Notes: generated from the sequence alone by a model not told the origin. A DNA stretch of 64,000 nucleotides from Medicago truncatula (GCF_003473485.1 NC_053045.1:46294494-46358493), one strand, 5' to 3'. Numbered from the stretch's first letter, positions 46,561 through 59,030 are shown. A program made the numbers and translations.

Positions 46561-46684
46561 TCTTGAGGTAGACTAATGGCTAGATTCATACACATTATGT
46601 TTGGAGAAGTGGGAAATTTGGAGTTTGAACCTCGGCTCCTGCACACATAGTAGCTATCAACTCGGTTACACTTATGGAACAAAA
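46561..46684 (+). mobile_element. tRNA-derived SINE with 15-bp perfect target duplication
   Basis: Same family as 23815: 'actaatggctagattcatac' and the B-box-like GGAGTTTGAACCTCGG, ending in an A-run. AACAACTCTAAGTTT is repeated exactly at 46546-46560 and 46685-46699. The two open frames over it are artefacts. Confidence 0.88.
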
Positions 46685-46699
46685 AACAACTCTAAGTTT

Positions 46700-47273
46700 A
46701 ATACACGTAAAAGATGTATTCAAATATCTAAAAAAAAATTTGTAATATTGAACGATACAATGACTTTTATAGATGGTTTGCGCGCGCATATGTGTGCATA
46801 TCCAAATTAATGCAAGTGTTTTCATTAAATGTTAAAAGCACAACATAGTTATATTTCTTCCCCTAAAAAATGATATTTCTTGACAACTTCACATCACAAA
46901 AACATCTAAAATATATAAGAGAAACATTCTTCAATAATAAGGGAGGATGCAACATATGTTGCTCAAAAAATTAGTGTTTGTAATTGATAGCTAATTTTGA
47001 AAATTGTACATAATTGGTACAAGTAATTGTATAATGACGAGTTAAATGGGGTAATCTTGAGGTTTGGGAAGTATTATGAAACAAAACAATGCAATCATAA
47101 AAGTCTTGTTTTATGTATGTGTATTTTGTAATAATGAGTCTTGTATAATAGAATTTATCTCTAATGCGGGATGTTGATGACTTCAAGTCAAATCAATGTT
47201 TAATATGATGCTCAAGTCAACACACATCTCATTGAAGAACATTTAGAGTTTAAGGATTGCAGTAGTACAAGTG
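46700..47273. other. Intergenic stretch
   Basis: AT-rich. A short 'gcgcgcatatgtgtgcat' near 46778 is the only notable pattern. No gene. Confidence 0.4.
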
Positions 47274-47454
47274 ATATATGTAACGCCCTCTCTAATTATT
47301 TGAATATTTTTAATGAGTTTAGAATACATTTATATGATTTGTATGATTTATATGATTTATTTTGATGAGTGATATTTTGTTATGATATATGTTGGTATTT
47401 ATTAGTATAACATATATGTGTTATTTGATTTAAAAATATAAATGTTATTTATTA

Positions 47455-47760
47455 TAGAAATACATATGATTTGTTGCAGAAATAAATGTGATTTGTTATA
47501 GAAATAAATGTTATTTGTTGTAGAAATACACATGATTTGTTATAGAAATAAATGTTATTTGGTGTAGAAATACACATGATTTGTTGTAGAAATATATGTT
47601 ATTTTGTGTAGAAATATATTTCTTATTTGGTGTAGAAATATATAATCTGTTATAGAAATATGTATGATTTGTGTTAGAAATATATGTCATTTGTTATGGA
47701 AATATATATATGTTATAGAGATATATTTGTTATTTATTATTGTTATAGAAATATTTTATA
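47455..47760. repeat. ~25-bp minisatellite in LTR U3
   Basis: About a dozen degenerate units of the type 'tatgatttgttatagaaata' with variants cacatgatttg, tgttatttg and tgtagaaat. Confidence 0.85.
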
Positions 47761-47829
47761 TATATATGTATATATTAGAATAGAATATTAATATTTGGAT
47801 TTAAGAGAAAAATAAGTAGGTTAAAGATT

Positions 47830-47840
47830 TATATAAATAG
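47830..47840 (+). promoter_or_regulatory. TATA box inside the solo LTR
   Basis: TATATAAATAG followed about 25-30 bases later by a purine-rich likely start region. It would drive transcription toward 51103. Confidence 0.55.
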
Positions 47841-48216
47841 GAGAGACCTAGTTTAGAAAAACATAACGTACGTACGACTGCTTTTGGAGAAAAGTCAAGA
47901 GAAGAGGAAATACCAAGAGGAGGGCTGTGATTTTGTGTATTAAGGTAAGGGTGAGACTAACTTTGCAATTCTATTAAGTATCTGAATCAATGGTTAAGTT
48001 TAACATGAATTAGGATGAGTTTAAGAAGAATCGGAAATTAGGTCAAATTGATAGAATTGATAATTAAACGGTGGAAACTTGTTAAAAAGATGTAGAAACT
48101 GTCCTTAGACCTTAGATAATGATTTAGATGAATTCTGGAATTGAAATTAGGCTTGGAACCTTGTTAGATGATGATTTTCGTGTAGAAAGTGCATCATGTC
48201 CGAGCCTAGATTCATC

Positions 48217-48536
48217 GCTCGCCACGGCGAGCTATGAACCTCGCCTCGCGAGTGATGATCTTCATCGCTCGCCACGCGAGCCTTTCCCTTCGCCTCGCGA
48301 GTTGTTTGGTGCAACTCGCCATGGCGAGCAACCCTTCCTCGCCTCGCGAGCTCAGGCAGAGAGCATGTCATATTTTGTGTTTCGACCTTTTTAGTTGGAC
48401 CTTGGATGCCTTAGAGTGCCTGAACATACCTAGTATTAATTAGGATTGAATGTAGGATCAGATTGAACCCAGAACAACACTAGTTTGGGAGATGAGTGGT
48501 ACTCGCCATGGCGAGTAAGAACTCTCGCCTCGCGAG
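48217..48536. repeat. Cluster of GC-rich palindromes, CTCGCCATGGCGAG type
   Basis: Eight GC-rich palindromes or near-palindromes: at 48217-48232, 48240-48252, 48267-48281, 48290-48301, 48314-48328, 48339-48351, 48501-48516 and 48523-48536. They alternate between the CTCGCCATGGCGAG form and the CTCGCCTCGCGAG form. CpG density is far above that of the surrounding sequence. Confidence 0.9.
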
Positions 48537-49167
48537 CACATCCAGAATTGAGTGCTTTTGAGGAATTTGAGACCTGAGTCGTTTGAATGGATTAGGAATG
48601 GAACTTTAGGTACTAATGAGACCTATCTAAGATGTTAACTGTTATTTGTGAAGCTATATTGAAATGCTAAGTGTTTATAATGTGATTTATTGATTGATTG
48701 CATTACTTGAATTATTATTGAATGATTAGGAAGTTGTTGAAAATGAATTGATATTAAGTTGTTGATATGATCTGATTATGCTGCTATTGTTATTTAACTA
48801 AGTTGCATGAGTTGTTGTTGATTATCATTTGATATTGTTATATCCTGAGATGTTTATGTGTCGCCTATGTTGCTGTTGTTGGTTATGTGAAATATTTATA
48901 TGCCTTATGTGGAAGATGTTTGATGTTTAAGTTGTTGATGCTTCACATTAATATTGTTATGTTGTGAATTGCAATTGATTTATTGATATCTCTCTATTGT
49001 TGTGTGATTTGACTGTGCTACTGCTGTTATTTAACTAAGTGCATGATGTCTATATATATATATTATGAAATGATGACGTTTAGCTCCAAATTATTGGATG
49101 CATGATGATATGTTGATTACGATGATTACGGTGTTTTGTTGTTAAGAGTCCATGCATAGCATTTCAT

Positions 49168-49240
49168 TGAGCTTTGTCCTCACCACGATTAGGAGCTTTG
49201 TCCTCCGCACGTTTTAGGAGCTTTGTCCTCCGCACGATAA
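49168..49240. repeat. Three tandem ~28-bp units
   Basis: GAGCTTTGTCCTC-(a/c)C(c/g)CACG repeated at about 49169, 49193 and 49218 within the solo LTR. A second doubled phrase, GATGAATTATCATCCATGAG, follows at about 49333 and 49365. Confidence 0.85.
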
Positions 49241-49469
49241 AAGTATATTAATACTTATGATGACGACTGGTACCACATGCATATAAGTGTCTAAGTTGCA
49301 TTGTCGCATATGTCGAGTCAAGGTCGTTGTTGATGAATTATCATCCATGAGTTGTTAAGTTGTCGATGAATTATCATCCATGAGTTTGTCGAGTTGTGTT
49401 CTACCCATGTGTTGTTAAAGAAGTACATACGAAGATTATACGATGCGAATTATATGATGTTGACTAAGA

Positions 49470-49845
49470 TGATGCTATGTCGTTTAAGATAATGATTATG
49501 ATATTATTATGTTGCTATGTTGTTTAACATGTTGATTATGATATTGTTATGTTGCTACGTTGTTTAAGATATTGATTATGATATTATTATGTTGCTATGT
49601 TGTTTAACATGTTGATTATGATATTGTTATGTTGCTACGTTGTTTAAGATATTGATTATGATATTATTATGTTGCTATGTTGTTTAACATGTTGATTATG
49701 ATATTGTTATGTTGCTACGTTGTTTAAGATATTGATCATGATATTGTTATGTTGCTATGTTGTTTAACATGTTGATTATGACATTGTTACGTTGCTATGT
49801 TGTTTAAGATAATGATTATGATATTGTTAAGTTGTTATGATGTTG
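49470..49845. repeat. 40-bp tandem array in 80-bp higher order
   Basis: Units alternate between 'gttgctatgttgtttaacat' plus 'gttgattatgatattgtta' and 'gttgctacgttgtttaagat' plus 'attgattatgatattatta'. Starts such as 49511, 49591 and 49671 are 80 bases apart, so pairs were amplified together. About nine 40-bp units are present. Confidence 0.92.
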
Positions 49846-50127
49846 TGTATAATTGTTACTATTAAGTGATGAATATGTTGTTCTATATATGATTAATATT
49901 ATTAAGTGAATATTATGTTATGTTATTGATGATGATCGAATGTTGTGATTACTTGGTAATTGTTTATCAAAAATTTATGATGTTGACTATGGTGTTAGTA
50001 TGTGTTGATTATATTTATATAAGATGATGAATACGTTGTTGCTATATTTTATAAGAAGATGAATATGTTGTTGTTATATTATTATAAAATGATGACTATG
50101 TTGTTGTTGTTATATTACTATAAGAAG

Positions 50128-50385
50128 ATGTTTATGTTAAGATGTATATAATTATTATTATTATTAAGTGATGATTATATTGTGTAGTTTAAGTTATTAG
50201 TGATGATGATTAGATGAAGATATTTATGAGTTGTTAGGTGTACTTGATGATGTTTATGTTAAGATGTATATAATTATTATTATTATTAAGTGATGATTAT
50301 ATTGTGTAGTTTAAGTTATTAGTGATGATGATTATATGAAGATATTTATGAGTTGTTAGGTGTACTTGATGATGTTTATGTTAAG
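50128..50385. repeat. 121-bp tandem duplication in the solo LTR
   Basis: Units start GATGTTTATGTTAAG at 50128, 50249 and (partial) 50371. The first two are almost identical; one visible difference is gattagatg versus gattatatg. Confidence 0.92.
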
Positions 50386-51108
50386 TTGATAAGTTGTCTT
50401 TTATTCATGAATTGATAAAGAGATGTTTGATGAATAATTATTATTATGAATTAATGATGTTGTTATGCTATATATGAACTATGACTATGATGTGATGATC
50501 TATGTTTGTTATGTTTTGGTTAATATGTGTTATATGATGATATTTATAATGTAATGAATATAAAGTAAATGATAATTAGAGGTTGGTTGGATTATTAAGA
50601 ATTATACATTAAGAAGTATTATTGGTAATAGATGAAGTTATTTGTGTTGTTAAATATAATTATTGAATTATATGCTTGATATTATTGTTTTGTGAAATCT
50701 CACCCCTTCTGCTTGAAAATGTTGCTCTTCGTATGAGTAACTTGCAGGTATTAATGATTAGTAGGAGTGGTGGCTCAAGTGTCTTTAGGTGCTCTGATAC
50801 GTAACGGGATGGGAATTTGTTATTGCTTTCTATTCCTTACGTATTGTTTCTGAAGAGTTATGACTATGTTTTTAGAATGGATTTTTATGACATAATTGTA
50901 AAGAGGCTTAAGTGTCAAAGACTGTTTTTAGCTATTGAAGAAATTCCGCTGCGAAGTATTAAAGATTTTGTTATTGAATTTTAAAGGATAAATAGTTATT
51001 TATTCAGTTTATGATTTTAAGAAAAGAAGTGTGACATTCCGTTTTTGTGAATTACTCTGATTAAATAAATGAAATTTTCACGTTGGGAAAACGGGGTGTT
51101 ACAATATA

Positions 51109-51344
51109 GGTTGAAATTTGTTACCATTATAGTATTTGATTTAAACATAACTCAACTTTATAATCTGACTCAGGGGAGATGGTTGTCCCCACTTTTAACT
51201 ATTATTAATTGTAACATATCACTATTTTATATGAAATGTTGATGATACATATATGAGTTATTATGTGTTGTGTTACCATCGTTCGTGTACTTCTACGAGA
51301 AAGGTCGACTATTTTGCATACTATTTAACTAACATTTCTTTTTA
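51109..51344. other. Flank right of the solo LTR
   Basis: AT-rich, nothing recognised. Confidence 0.4.
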
Positions 51345-51353
51345 AAATCCATT

Positions 51354-51438
51354 TTTTTATCGAGTATGAGCCCCAGACCTTGCATATATTATGCATTATT
51401 CTTATCAACAACTTAGTTAAATTCATAGGGGACTTTGT
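51354..51438 (-). mobile_element. tRNA-derived SINE, minus orientation
   Basis: On the minus strand it reads 'aataatgcataatatatgca' then 'aggtctggggctcatactcg', a decayed B box, with the T-run on the left being the A-tail. AAATCCATT flanks both sides (51345-51353, 51439-51447). Same subfamily as 24379 and 61444. Confidence 0.72.
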
Positions 51439-51447
51439 AAATCCATT

Positions 51448-53239
51448 GGCACCGGATTTCTTTGTTGGATACTCTTCCCTTATCTATCTTTTATCTCATA
51501 TATGCATAATATATCAACATGTGTAATATGAATGTTCCTATGCAACCATAAATCAATATGATTAGATAAATATTTTTGCATATTTAAAAATTAATAAGAA
51601 ATGGAAGAACACTATAAAGGTGATAGCTATAAGTGAATTTCATCTTCTACCATAACAACAAGTCATAAAGAATAGCAAATAAAAAATAGATTTTATGGAT
51701 AAAATGTTCACGCTATAAATAGTGTATAGTCAATAGACATTGTTAAATTAAAATTTGTTTAAATTTATGCTTAAACTTATAACTTTTTTTAATGAAAACA
51801 TTATATGAAACTTTCTTATAAAAAATTAGATTCTTTTAACATGTAATGAATTAAATATGAATTTGTCTAAACGAAAAAAATTTAAGATGAAAGTAATGAA
51901 AATTTGGACCTAAAAAATAAATTTTGAACTATTTTTTTCGGGAAAACTTTGTAAAATGTTTTAAATAAATATGTAAAAAATTCTTCAAAAATTTAAAAGT
52001 TGAAGCATAATTAAACACATTTTAAATTTATAACGACTAAAAGTATGTGATAAAAAAATTATAGGAATTAAAACATGTCACCTTTTTTTCGAAAGAATGT
52101 CACTTTTTTATGAAGACTATGACTATATTATAGAGATCAAAAACTTATTTAACCCTAATCATAATTTTTTTAAAGCAATAGTCGTAATGCAATTGAATTA
52201 ACAATAAAATACTCAATGGGTCTTTCAAAAAAAATTAATGGGAAATTTTTTATACAATCACTCACGTCACCACCGTAATAATCAATGATCAAAAAATTGT
52301 ACACCAGCGGGATGGAGTTATTGTATTAAGCATATTTTTTTGTTTAGGTTTTAGTTTAGGCTTAAACAGCTAAATAAATTATTTAATCATACAATAAAAA
52401 AAAATACTTATAATATTAAATAAATATATATGTGGGGTTGCGGGGCTGGGCAGTATAGTACCCTTACCCGTACCCATACCCATTTAAATTCGTGGGTATT
52501 ACCCGGACCCTTCCCCAGACTTATGATAGTGGGGTTTTACCCTACCCATTATGGATATTTTATGGGTATCCATTGGGCCTGGGTCAAATTATCATCCCTA
52601 CTCATCCAAGTTTGCTGATTACTCACCACGTTGATAATATCCTTCTTGCCTTGGTAAAAACTCTTCACAAAAAATAAAACTTTCTCACAACTGTACATCA
52701 AAAGTGCTATGATGAATTTGATGATTCTTCATGGTCTATAACTCAAACAAACCCTAACAAAATGAAGGAATAAAATCATAAGAGACTTTAAGGAATTGAA
52801 ATGAAATTTAAAGCATGTAGATTGCGATCCACCTAGATACTAAGAACAATATCTACATCAAGTAATTACGGACAATGACGTCTAAAAAAAATAGATTTTT
52901 AGTAAAGTGGTCAATCTTCACTTTTTGAAAGATAATAAGCTTGAATTATGATTAAATTAGGCCTCAATAGATGACTACGGTTTCACAAAAACGAACCTCA
53001 AAATTGCACATTTTTTTTAATAAACAAAAATGAATTATATTAACAATATCATAAAGTCTTTAGTAGCGCAAGGTATGCCGAGAAGAACTTCAAAAGCTTA
53101 CAACCAAACAATAGTAATCAAAGGAAACGAAAATAAGTTAGTTGATGCCCATATAAGCAAAATAGCTCGACCACCACATATGAAAGTTTGAACCAAAATT
53201 GACATTATAAGTTTTCAGCCACAAAAAAAAAATGTAACT
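51448..53239. other. Long intergenic stretch
   Basis: AT-rich. At 52455-52600 are repeated 'tacccgtacccatacccatt'-like phrases and 'gtgggtattacccgg', a known style of dispersed plant repeat. No gene or RNA is supported. Confidence 0.4.
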
Positions 53240-53690
53240 TGACTTTTTCTAACAGTTGATGAATTGTATTCTCCTTATTCTTGAAAACTCTATTATTTCG
53301 CTCATTCCACAAAACTGAAACACAACATAACCAAATAATCTACATGAAAGAACGACGTGTTTGCGTGCCACCAAGGAGTCAACAAACAAAACAAGATGAT
53401 CCATAAGAGAGTACGGATCGGCTGATGAGATGCCCATCCAAGATCTGACCAAGCTCCACGGAGGGGCAAAGACAAAATAGAAACAAATGGTGACCTGTCT
53501 CTAAGCCTCTGCAATCAGTCACACATAACTGAGAGTCATGAGAAATAATGTCATGCGCCGCGAAATTATCTTTAGTCGGTAACTTGTTTCGAAAAGTCTT
53601 TAAACCAAAATAGAAACTTTCAGGAAAACTTATTTGTGCCAATAGATATGAAGTAGTTGCAACCCCCATTCCCCCTCCTCAAACCACCAT

Positions 53691-53724
<34 letters not shown>

Positions 53725-53870
53725 CACCTACACAAATTCTCACTACCTCCTGCCACCACAAAGAACCACTTCGGCCCTCAACCACCAACTTCTACACCTC
53801 CTCACCATAACGAACTACCAACACCCTGTACAACAAACCTCCTCAAAATTGCACAATTAAATTCAAAATG
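53240..53870 (-). mobile_element. Decayed LINE reverse-transcriptase C-terminus (zf-RVT region)
   Basis: Three minus-strand frames together read as the C-terminal part of a plant LINE ORF2. RYGEEV, stop, then EGRSGSLWWQEVVRICVGVG (53870-53720); FRNKLPTKDNFAAHDIISHD and SQLCVTDCRGLETGHHLFLF (53600-53470); and MVRSWMGISSADPYSLMDHL (53452 on). The zf-RVT pattern (Cys, Cys, then HLF with Cys) is visible. Frameshifts and stops make it non-functional. The 31-C run at 53692-53722 lies in the Gly-coding hinge between the first two pieces. Confidence 0.75.
53692..53722. repeat. Poly-C tract of 31 bases
   Basis: Uninterrupted C31 in otherwise AT-rich DNA, poly-G on the LINE coding strand. It may be a true expansion of a GGN-codon run or an assembly artefact. 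Confidence 0.9.
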
Positions 53871-55125
53871 AAATACACACCAATTCTCTCTCATTAATAA
53901 GTTACTTTAAACAATAATAATCACTTACTTGTTTACGAGATAATCAATTGAAATATTTGTAAAATTATAACCTCAAGATCGTTGGATAGTTTAGGAAGAA
54001 AAAAAACACATCAACACATTGAATGTGTTCTATCCTCATTTGACTCATCTTAGCCCTTGGAAGAAGTTTTCGCACCACATGGATCTAGTATTCGAGGCAA
54101 ACTCTCTTTGTTGTGTACACTATTTTCATTATGGTTGCTCTTCAAGCAATCCTTTTTGCCTTCTTGTTCGCTACCATGTCACAATTTTAATGTTTCTTCC
54201 GATGTTGCCATTTTTCTAAATATTATTTCACTAATTTTTGTTGTCCTGATAAAAGATGCAACTACACTATGTACATGGTTGGTATCATGTGGGTTGGACA
54301 ATTTGATTTTCCAAACTAACCGCAATATCAAACATGTACTATCTTTCATAGAAGTTTTTTTTTATAAACAAAATAGCAATGTTCATTATAAATTCATACA
54401 TACATGAATGAATGTGTTGGTGTTCGAACTCTGATTACAATGTCGGATAAAGAATTGTTCCACAAAAAATCTAACTCATATTCTCTCAAACGATAGTATT
54501 ATCAATTTTGTATTATCTAAAATTTGCCCTTCATAAATGTGACAATAGAAAATGAAAATATATTATATATGATTGACCATCTACGATACAAGTTTAATCT
54601 ACAATTTCCTCAATTCATTTTTTTAACACTAAAAAAAACTCATAGTTTTTTTTTTTTATCTTATTGGACACCACATTAACATAAAATTATTGTCAAATTA
54701 TCCATTGACGAGAACCACATATTTTAAATGTGTGTAAACGGCGAATGAGTTAGAACTCTAGATATCAAATATGCAAAATTCATTCAATTTTTTATCACAT
54801 GTAATTACAACTTACAAGACATAAAAATCTTTTTTATACCAACAAAAAGAACATAAAATTCATTCACCGAGATGATTAAAATGGAATTAACCAATTGACT
54901 TTAACAGTATACAATTTGACAGAAACAGTTACGTTTCAAAGGTAAGAAAAACGTGTGCTAATGATAATCATAAGAAAAGTAAACAAAACCCAATAATTCA
55001 TATCATTATCATATGATATCATTATCATATGAGAAATAATAAAATTAAATTCTAAAAACGAAATCAGAAAGGAAGAGAAAAGAAAATGCGTCTTATTTTC
55101 TCCACACAAAAACGACCATAATTCT
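53871..55125. other. Intergenic stretch upstream of the TOM1-like gene
   Basis: AT-rich. Contains a tandem 'atcattatcatatgat' duplication at about 55001-55031. Open frames at 54019-54407 have no motif. Confidence 0.4.
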
Positions 55126-55282
55126 TTGCTGGCACAATCGTTCCCATTGTTATCACAAAATCACAACAGATTCATTTCTGTTTTTCCCATTTTACCCCTC
55201 TTCACAATATCCTCTTGCGATGTTTCATGTGGCGGTGTTGGTAAATCTCTCTCTTACATGCACTCGCATATAGATATATCAA

Positions 55283-55292
55283 TATATATAAG
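55283..55292 (+). promoter_or_regulatory. TATA box of the TOM1-like gene
   Basis: TATATATAAG, 87-96 bases before the ATG, followed by a CT-rich leader (tctctcttctctg, ctttcttcttcttcc) typical of plant 5' UTRs. Confidence 0.65.
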
Positions 55293-55378
55293 ATCGATCT
55301 CTCTCTTCTCTGTGAATTCAACAAAACCTCTTTCTTCTTCTTCCATTTTCTTCTACTTTCCTTCAACAACCTTCAGCC

Positions 55379-58300
55379 ATGGCGGGATTCGGTGGGGGCC
55401 ACTGTTTCCCGTATCCACTCTTCGCTGTCATCATTGTCCTTGCTATTGTTCACGCGATTCTTGCTTCCATTGCAACTATTCAGGTTATTTTTTCAGCATT
55501 TTCGTTTATTTTTTTAGATTATTTGATCAATTTAGGTTTTGATTTTTAGTATGATGGTGGATAGTTGGATAAGGAATTTGAGATAAGAAAATGTGTTGAA
55601 TTTTACTGAATGGATTGAGATTATTAGAACTGCATTTTGTGAATTTTTTATTGTTTTGTGATGATTGTGAAATTCAATTAGGCTATGTTTATGTGATGTT
55701 TCTTCAATGGCCTAAAGAGTTTGATAAAGTATACAATTGGAACTATTTTTTTAGTAAAATGTAATTTTTGATTAATATTTGATTGAAGACTTATATAAAC
55801 TCTATGGGAAGAGTGTGTTATGTTGAATTAATAGTGGTTTGTGTTGGTATGGGGAAATTGTGAAGTTAGGTTTGGTTTTTAGGGTTAATTAACCCAATCT
55901 TGATTTCACTTATCTACTTGAACTTGATTATGATTCAGTTTAAGAATGAAGTGATTGGGATGGTATTTCATTAACATTGACTTCGAGAAACTGAGATTTG
56001 AGCTCTTTATGCTGTAGTGTACTGTGAGTTCTTATTGTACTCAATGTTGGTTTTTTGTTTTTGGGTACCCCAGTCGCTGAGGATTCACTTGAGAAGTTTA
56101 CAGCTTGGTTGGACTCGTCAAAAAGTAAGTGCATTTTCCGAGCTACTATGTTTCAGATTGCTACTATGACTTGATATTTTGTGAATGGATGAACTTGTTT
56201 AGTTTTTAAATGTAATAATAATAAGTGATAAGTGAAATGTGACTGGCCACTATTTGCCAATCGATGCTCTAGTTTCACACTGCATATAGTTGTGCTGTTG
56301 GAATTATGTCTTCACTATACCAATTATCGAAATTTGAGAGCCTTTCCAACTCAACATTCATTTTGAATTCCGGATAGAAATAAATGGTCTTGTGTGTTTA
56401 TAGTAAAGGCTGGTAGAGTATGCTTTTGTTGCTATTTAAGTAACTAGCAATTTGTTACTTTTTAGATGGCAACATCTGCCACCCTTATCTTTTCTCCTCT
56501 TGCTACCTATCCTCTCTAATTTTTGCTGGTGGTGTGGGGATGTTACATGTTTGTGTGTGTATCTTACATGATCAATGAATGCATCAAATTCTAGTCTCAA
56601 TGTAGTGTCCACATGTCTATAAAAAGTAATTTCAATGCTGGCATTACAAAAAAGAAAGGATAGACATGTGATGGAATATCGTAATGTAGTTGCAATTTGT
56701 ATATTGGACATAGGTATACGGTACTTCTATTACTTATTCTTTGAGCTTTTATGAGTATATAATTTTTCTATTGGAATGTAGCTTTATTGTCACTCACCAC
56801 TCTAGGTTTTTACTTGCTATTAGACCAGCTTCTGTTAAATATATTAGCTTCTCACGAAATTTAAATATATGGAATGCAGGTGTTTCATCTATTGATTGGC
56901 TCTTCTAACTGGGGTTAGTTGTATTTACCTTTAATGCTCAAGTCTCTTTTAAATGTCAAGTGGTCAGCACGTTGCACACTATATTTTAGGCCCCGGTTAC
57001 TGATTTTTTTTTATCATTTCTTATTTTTAATGGTTAGACTGAGCCTTTTATTATTGCATATTTTGCAACAATATATGAGGCCATCCTGAAGAAATGGCTG
57101 TGTTCATTAGAGATCTCCATTTCTCGTGACAAATGGAGAGGATCTCTACTAATCAACGTTGAAGTTTTATTTTACAAAAGTACTTTGATAGTTGGACCTG
57201 ATTTTTCTAAGTATCTTCTTTTTTTTACACCTTCATTCTATTCCATTTTCTTTTACATTAGTATCTTGTAAGAAATGGCTAGAGATCTCAGATTTCTCTG
57301 CCAGATATCCACTGGGGTTATATCACGTCTTATACTTGCATAAGTTTTGAGAGGTACATCGGATATGGTTGATAACTCACATAATTGAAATCATGTTATT
57401 TCATATTAATGATATATTCTTTAAGTGATATAATTGCACTTGTATTAGTTAATCTCATCCCGCCAACTTGAGATGTGGAAAATATCCTGCGGAACTCACC
57501 CATCTCTTCCTTGTGTAAACTTTGCATTTTGGTATTATGGACGCAATGACCAGTGCTGCCATTTCCCTTCTTCCATACATGCTTCAAAGGTTGCTAATAT
57601 GATCATTCAAAACTCACCGCATTATTTGCACTACCTAACTCACACTTGCCATTATCATCACTACCTAAACCATTGGCTTTCAAACCCATCATCCTCACCT
57701 CACCCCATTCATTAATATTTTTGTGTCACTCGTAGAATTTGGGTTGGGCCTAACACAACCCTTACGAAACCGGCCTGTAAGGTGATTATGTCTCTCATTT
57801 ATAAACTCATTTTCAGATCAGATCTCATCAAATATGGGACTCCTAACACACTTTACACATTCATGATTGAATATCTAGAGCATGACTTGAATGGCCCAAT
57901 AACAGATGACCAACCATATCTTAGATAAGCTCTGATGTCATCTATGAACTTTCCTACACCTATAGGCCCCAATTCTCTCTCTCACAAATGACAAGTTTGA
58001 TCTCCCTCCTAATCTATTCTCTTATTTAAAGGCTACGGGCTTTGTTTCTTGTATTTATCACAGCCAAACTAAGCAACTAACTAGGAAACACCTAGCATAT
58101 CTCTTTCTCATGTTTTTTCGTCCTAGTCCTAAACTTGGCAAGTCTGACGTTCTTTTGGCAATCTGATGCTTCTATGTCAGATATCATGTGTAGCTTGCCT
58201 GCTTATCAATTTCTTTTATGTAGAAACGATGATCTTTAATAACTACTTGATACAAATAGTGTCCAATGTGTGAATTTGTGAAATGGTTCTATTTTAGTTA

Positions 58301-58996
58301 CTCACAAAATACATCAGCAATAGTTAACATTGCCCGTCCTCCTCGTTTTCTCTTCATTTCATCTTAACTGTTCGATTTCAAATTTCAGGTTACTCCATTT
58401 ATTTGGCATTGATACTTCTTGCTGCTTGCAAGGGATGGACATATTGGTCACACTCTTGTGGTTTTATCTTTATGGGTATGCCTCTGTTCAGTATTAACTA
58501 GACACCGGTGATAAGCTTTTATTGTTGGTTAAAATATTTAAACTGTTGAAAATTGTTTTGCAGCACTCCCCAAAGTACTTTTTTTTGCAGCATTTCTTCT
58601 TCTTTTATCCTTCTGGTATGTGAATTTACTTGTTGTTAAGATATTTATTTAATTTTTACTGACTCGCAGTGTTTGCTACAAAAAATTTACTTATAGCAAG
58701 TACTAACAATCGCTCTTTAGCCTTGAGAAATCTCTCCTGCCATCTCTTTCTTATTTATTTGTATGTTCTTCACTTTTGATTCATTTCCCTTCTTACACCT
58801 GTAGTGGTGAATTGTTGTTTACTGTATGCCAGCAAAATTTAATTCAAGCTGCTTTATATATATCACAAACAAGCGGAGGGGTTGGGTAGCTCAACTGGTT
58901 TGAGCTAAGGGTTAAGAAGTTGGAGGCTCTGGGTTCAAATCCGGACGAATAAGTAAATATTATCTAACAATTAATTACTAAAATTTGCCTTTCAAA

Positions 58997-59030
<34 letters not shown>

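Larger units (their letters stand above)
47279..51103 (+). mobile_element. 3.8-kb solo LTR, Ty3/gypsy type
   Basis: Starts TGTAACGCCCTCTC and ends AACGGGGTGTTACA, the inverted TGTAAC(G/A)CCC ends usual for gypsy chromovirus LTRs. A perfect 5-bp duplication ATATA flanks it (47274-47278, 51104-51108). The sequence after the right end shows no primer-binding site, so both flanks are host DNA and this is a solo LTR, unusually long. A TATA box (TATATAAATAG, 47830-47840) gives the U3/R side and fixes plus orientation. Internally it is packed with tandem arrays, listed separately. The open frames at 48128-48443 are artefacts of GC-rich palindromes. Confidence 0.85.

Noticed and set aside
48128..48443. 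Three overlapping Arg/Ser/Pro-rich frames
   Set aside because: They arise from the GC-rich palindromes in the solo LTR; no start context or conserved motif.
49470..49845. Regular repeats resembling a CRISPR array
   Set aside because: Eukaryotic DNA; the units are contiguous 40-bp tandem repeats without unique spacers.
55126..55542. 138-codon frame over the start of the TOM1-like gene
   Set aside because: It is out of frame with the well-supported exon 1 and runs through the 5' UTR and intron.
58874..58960. Apparent tRNA with good T-arm
   Set aside because: No matching acceptor stem; the body continues as a SINE-like sequence.
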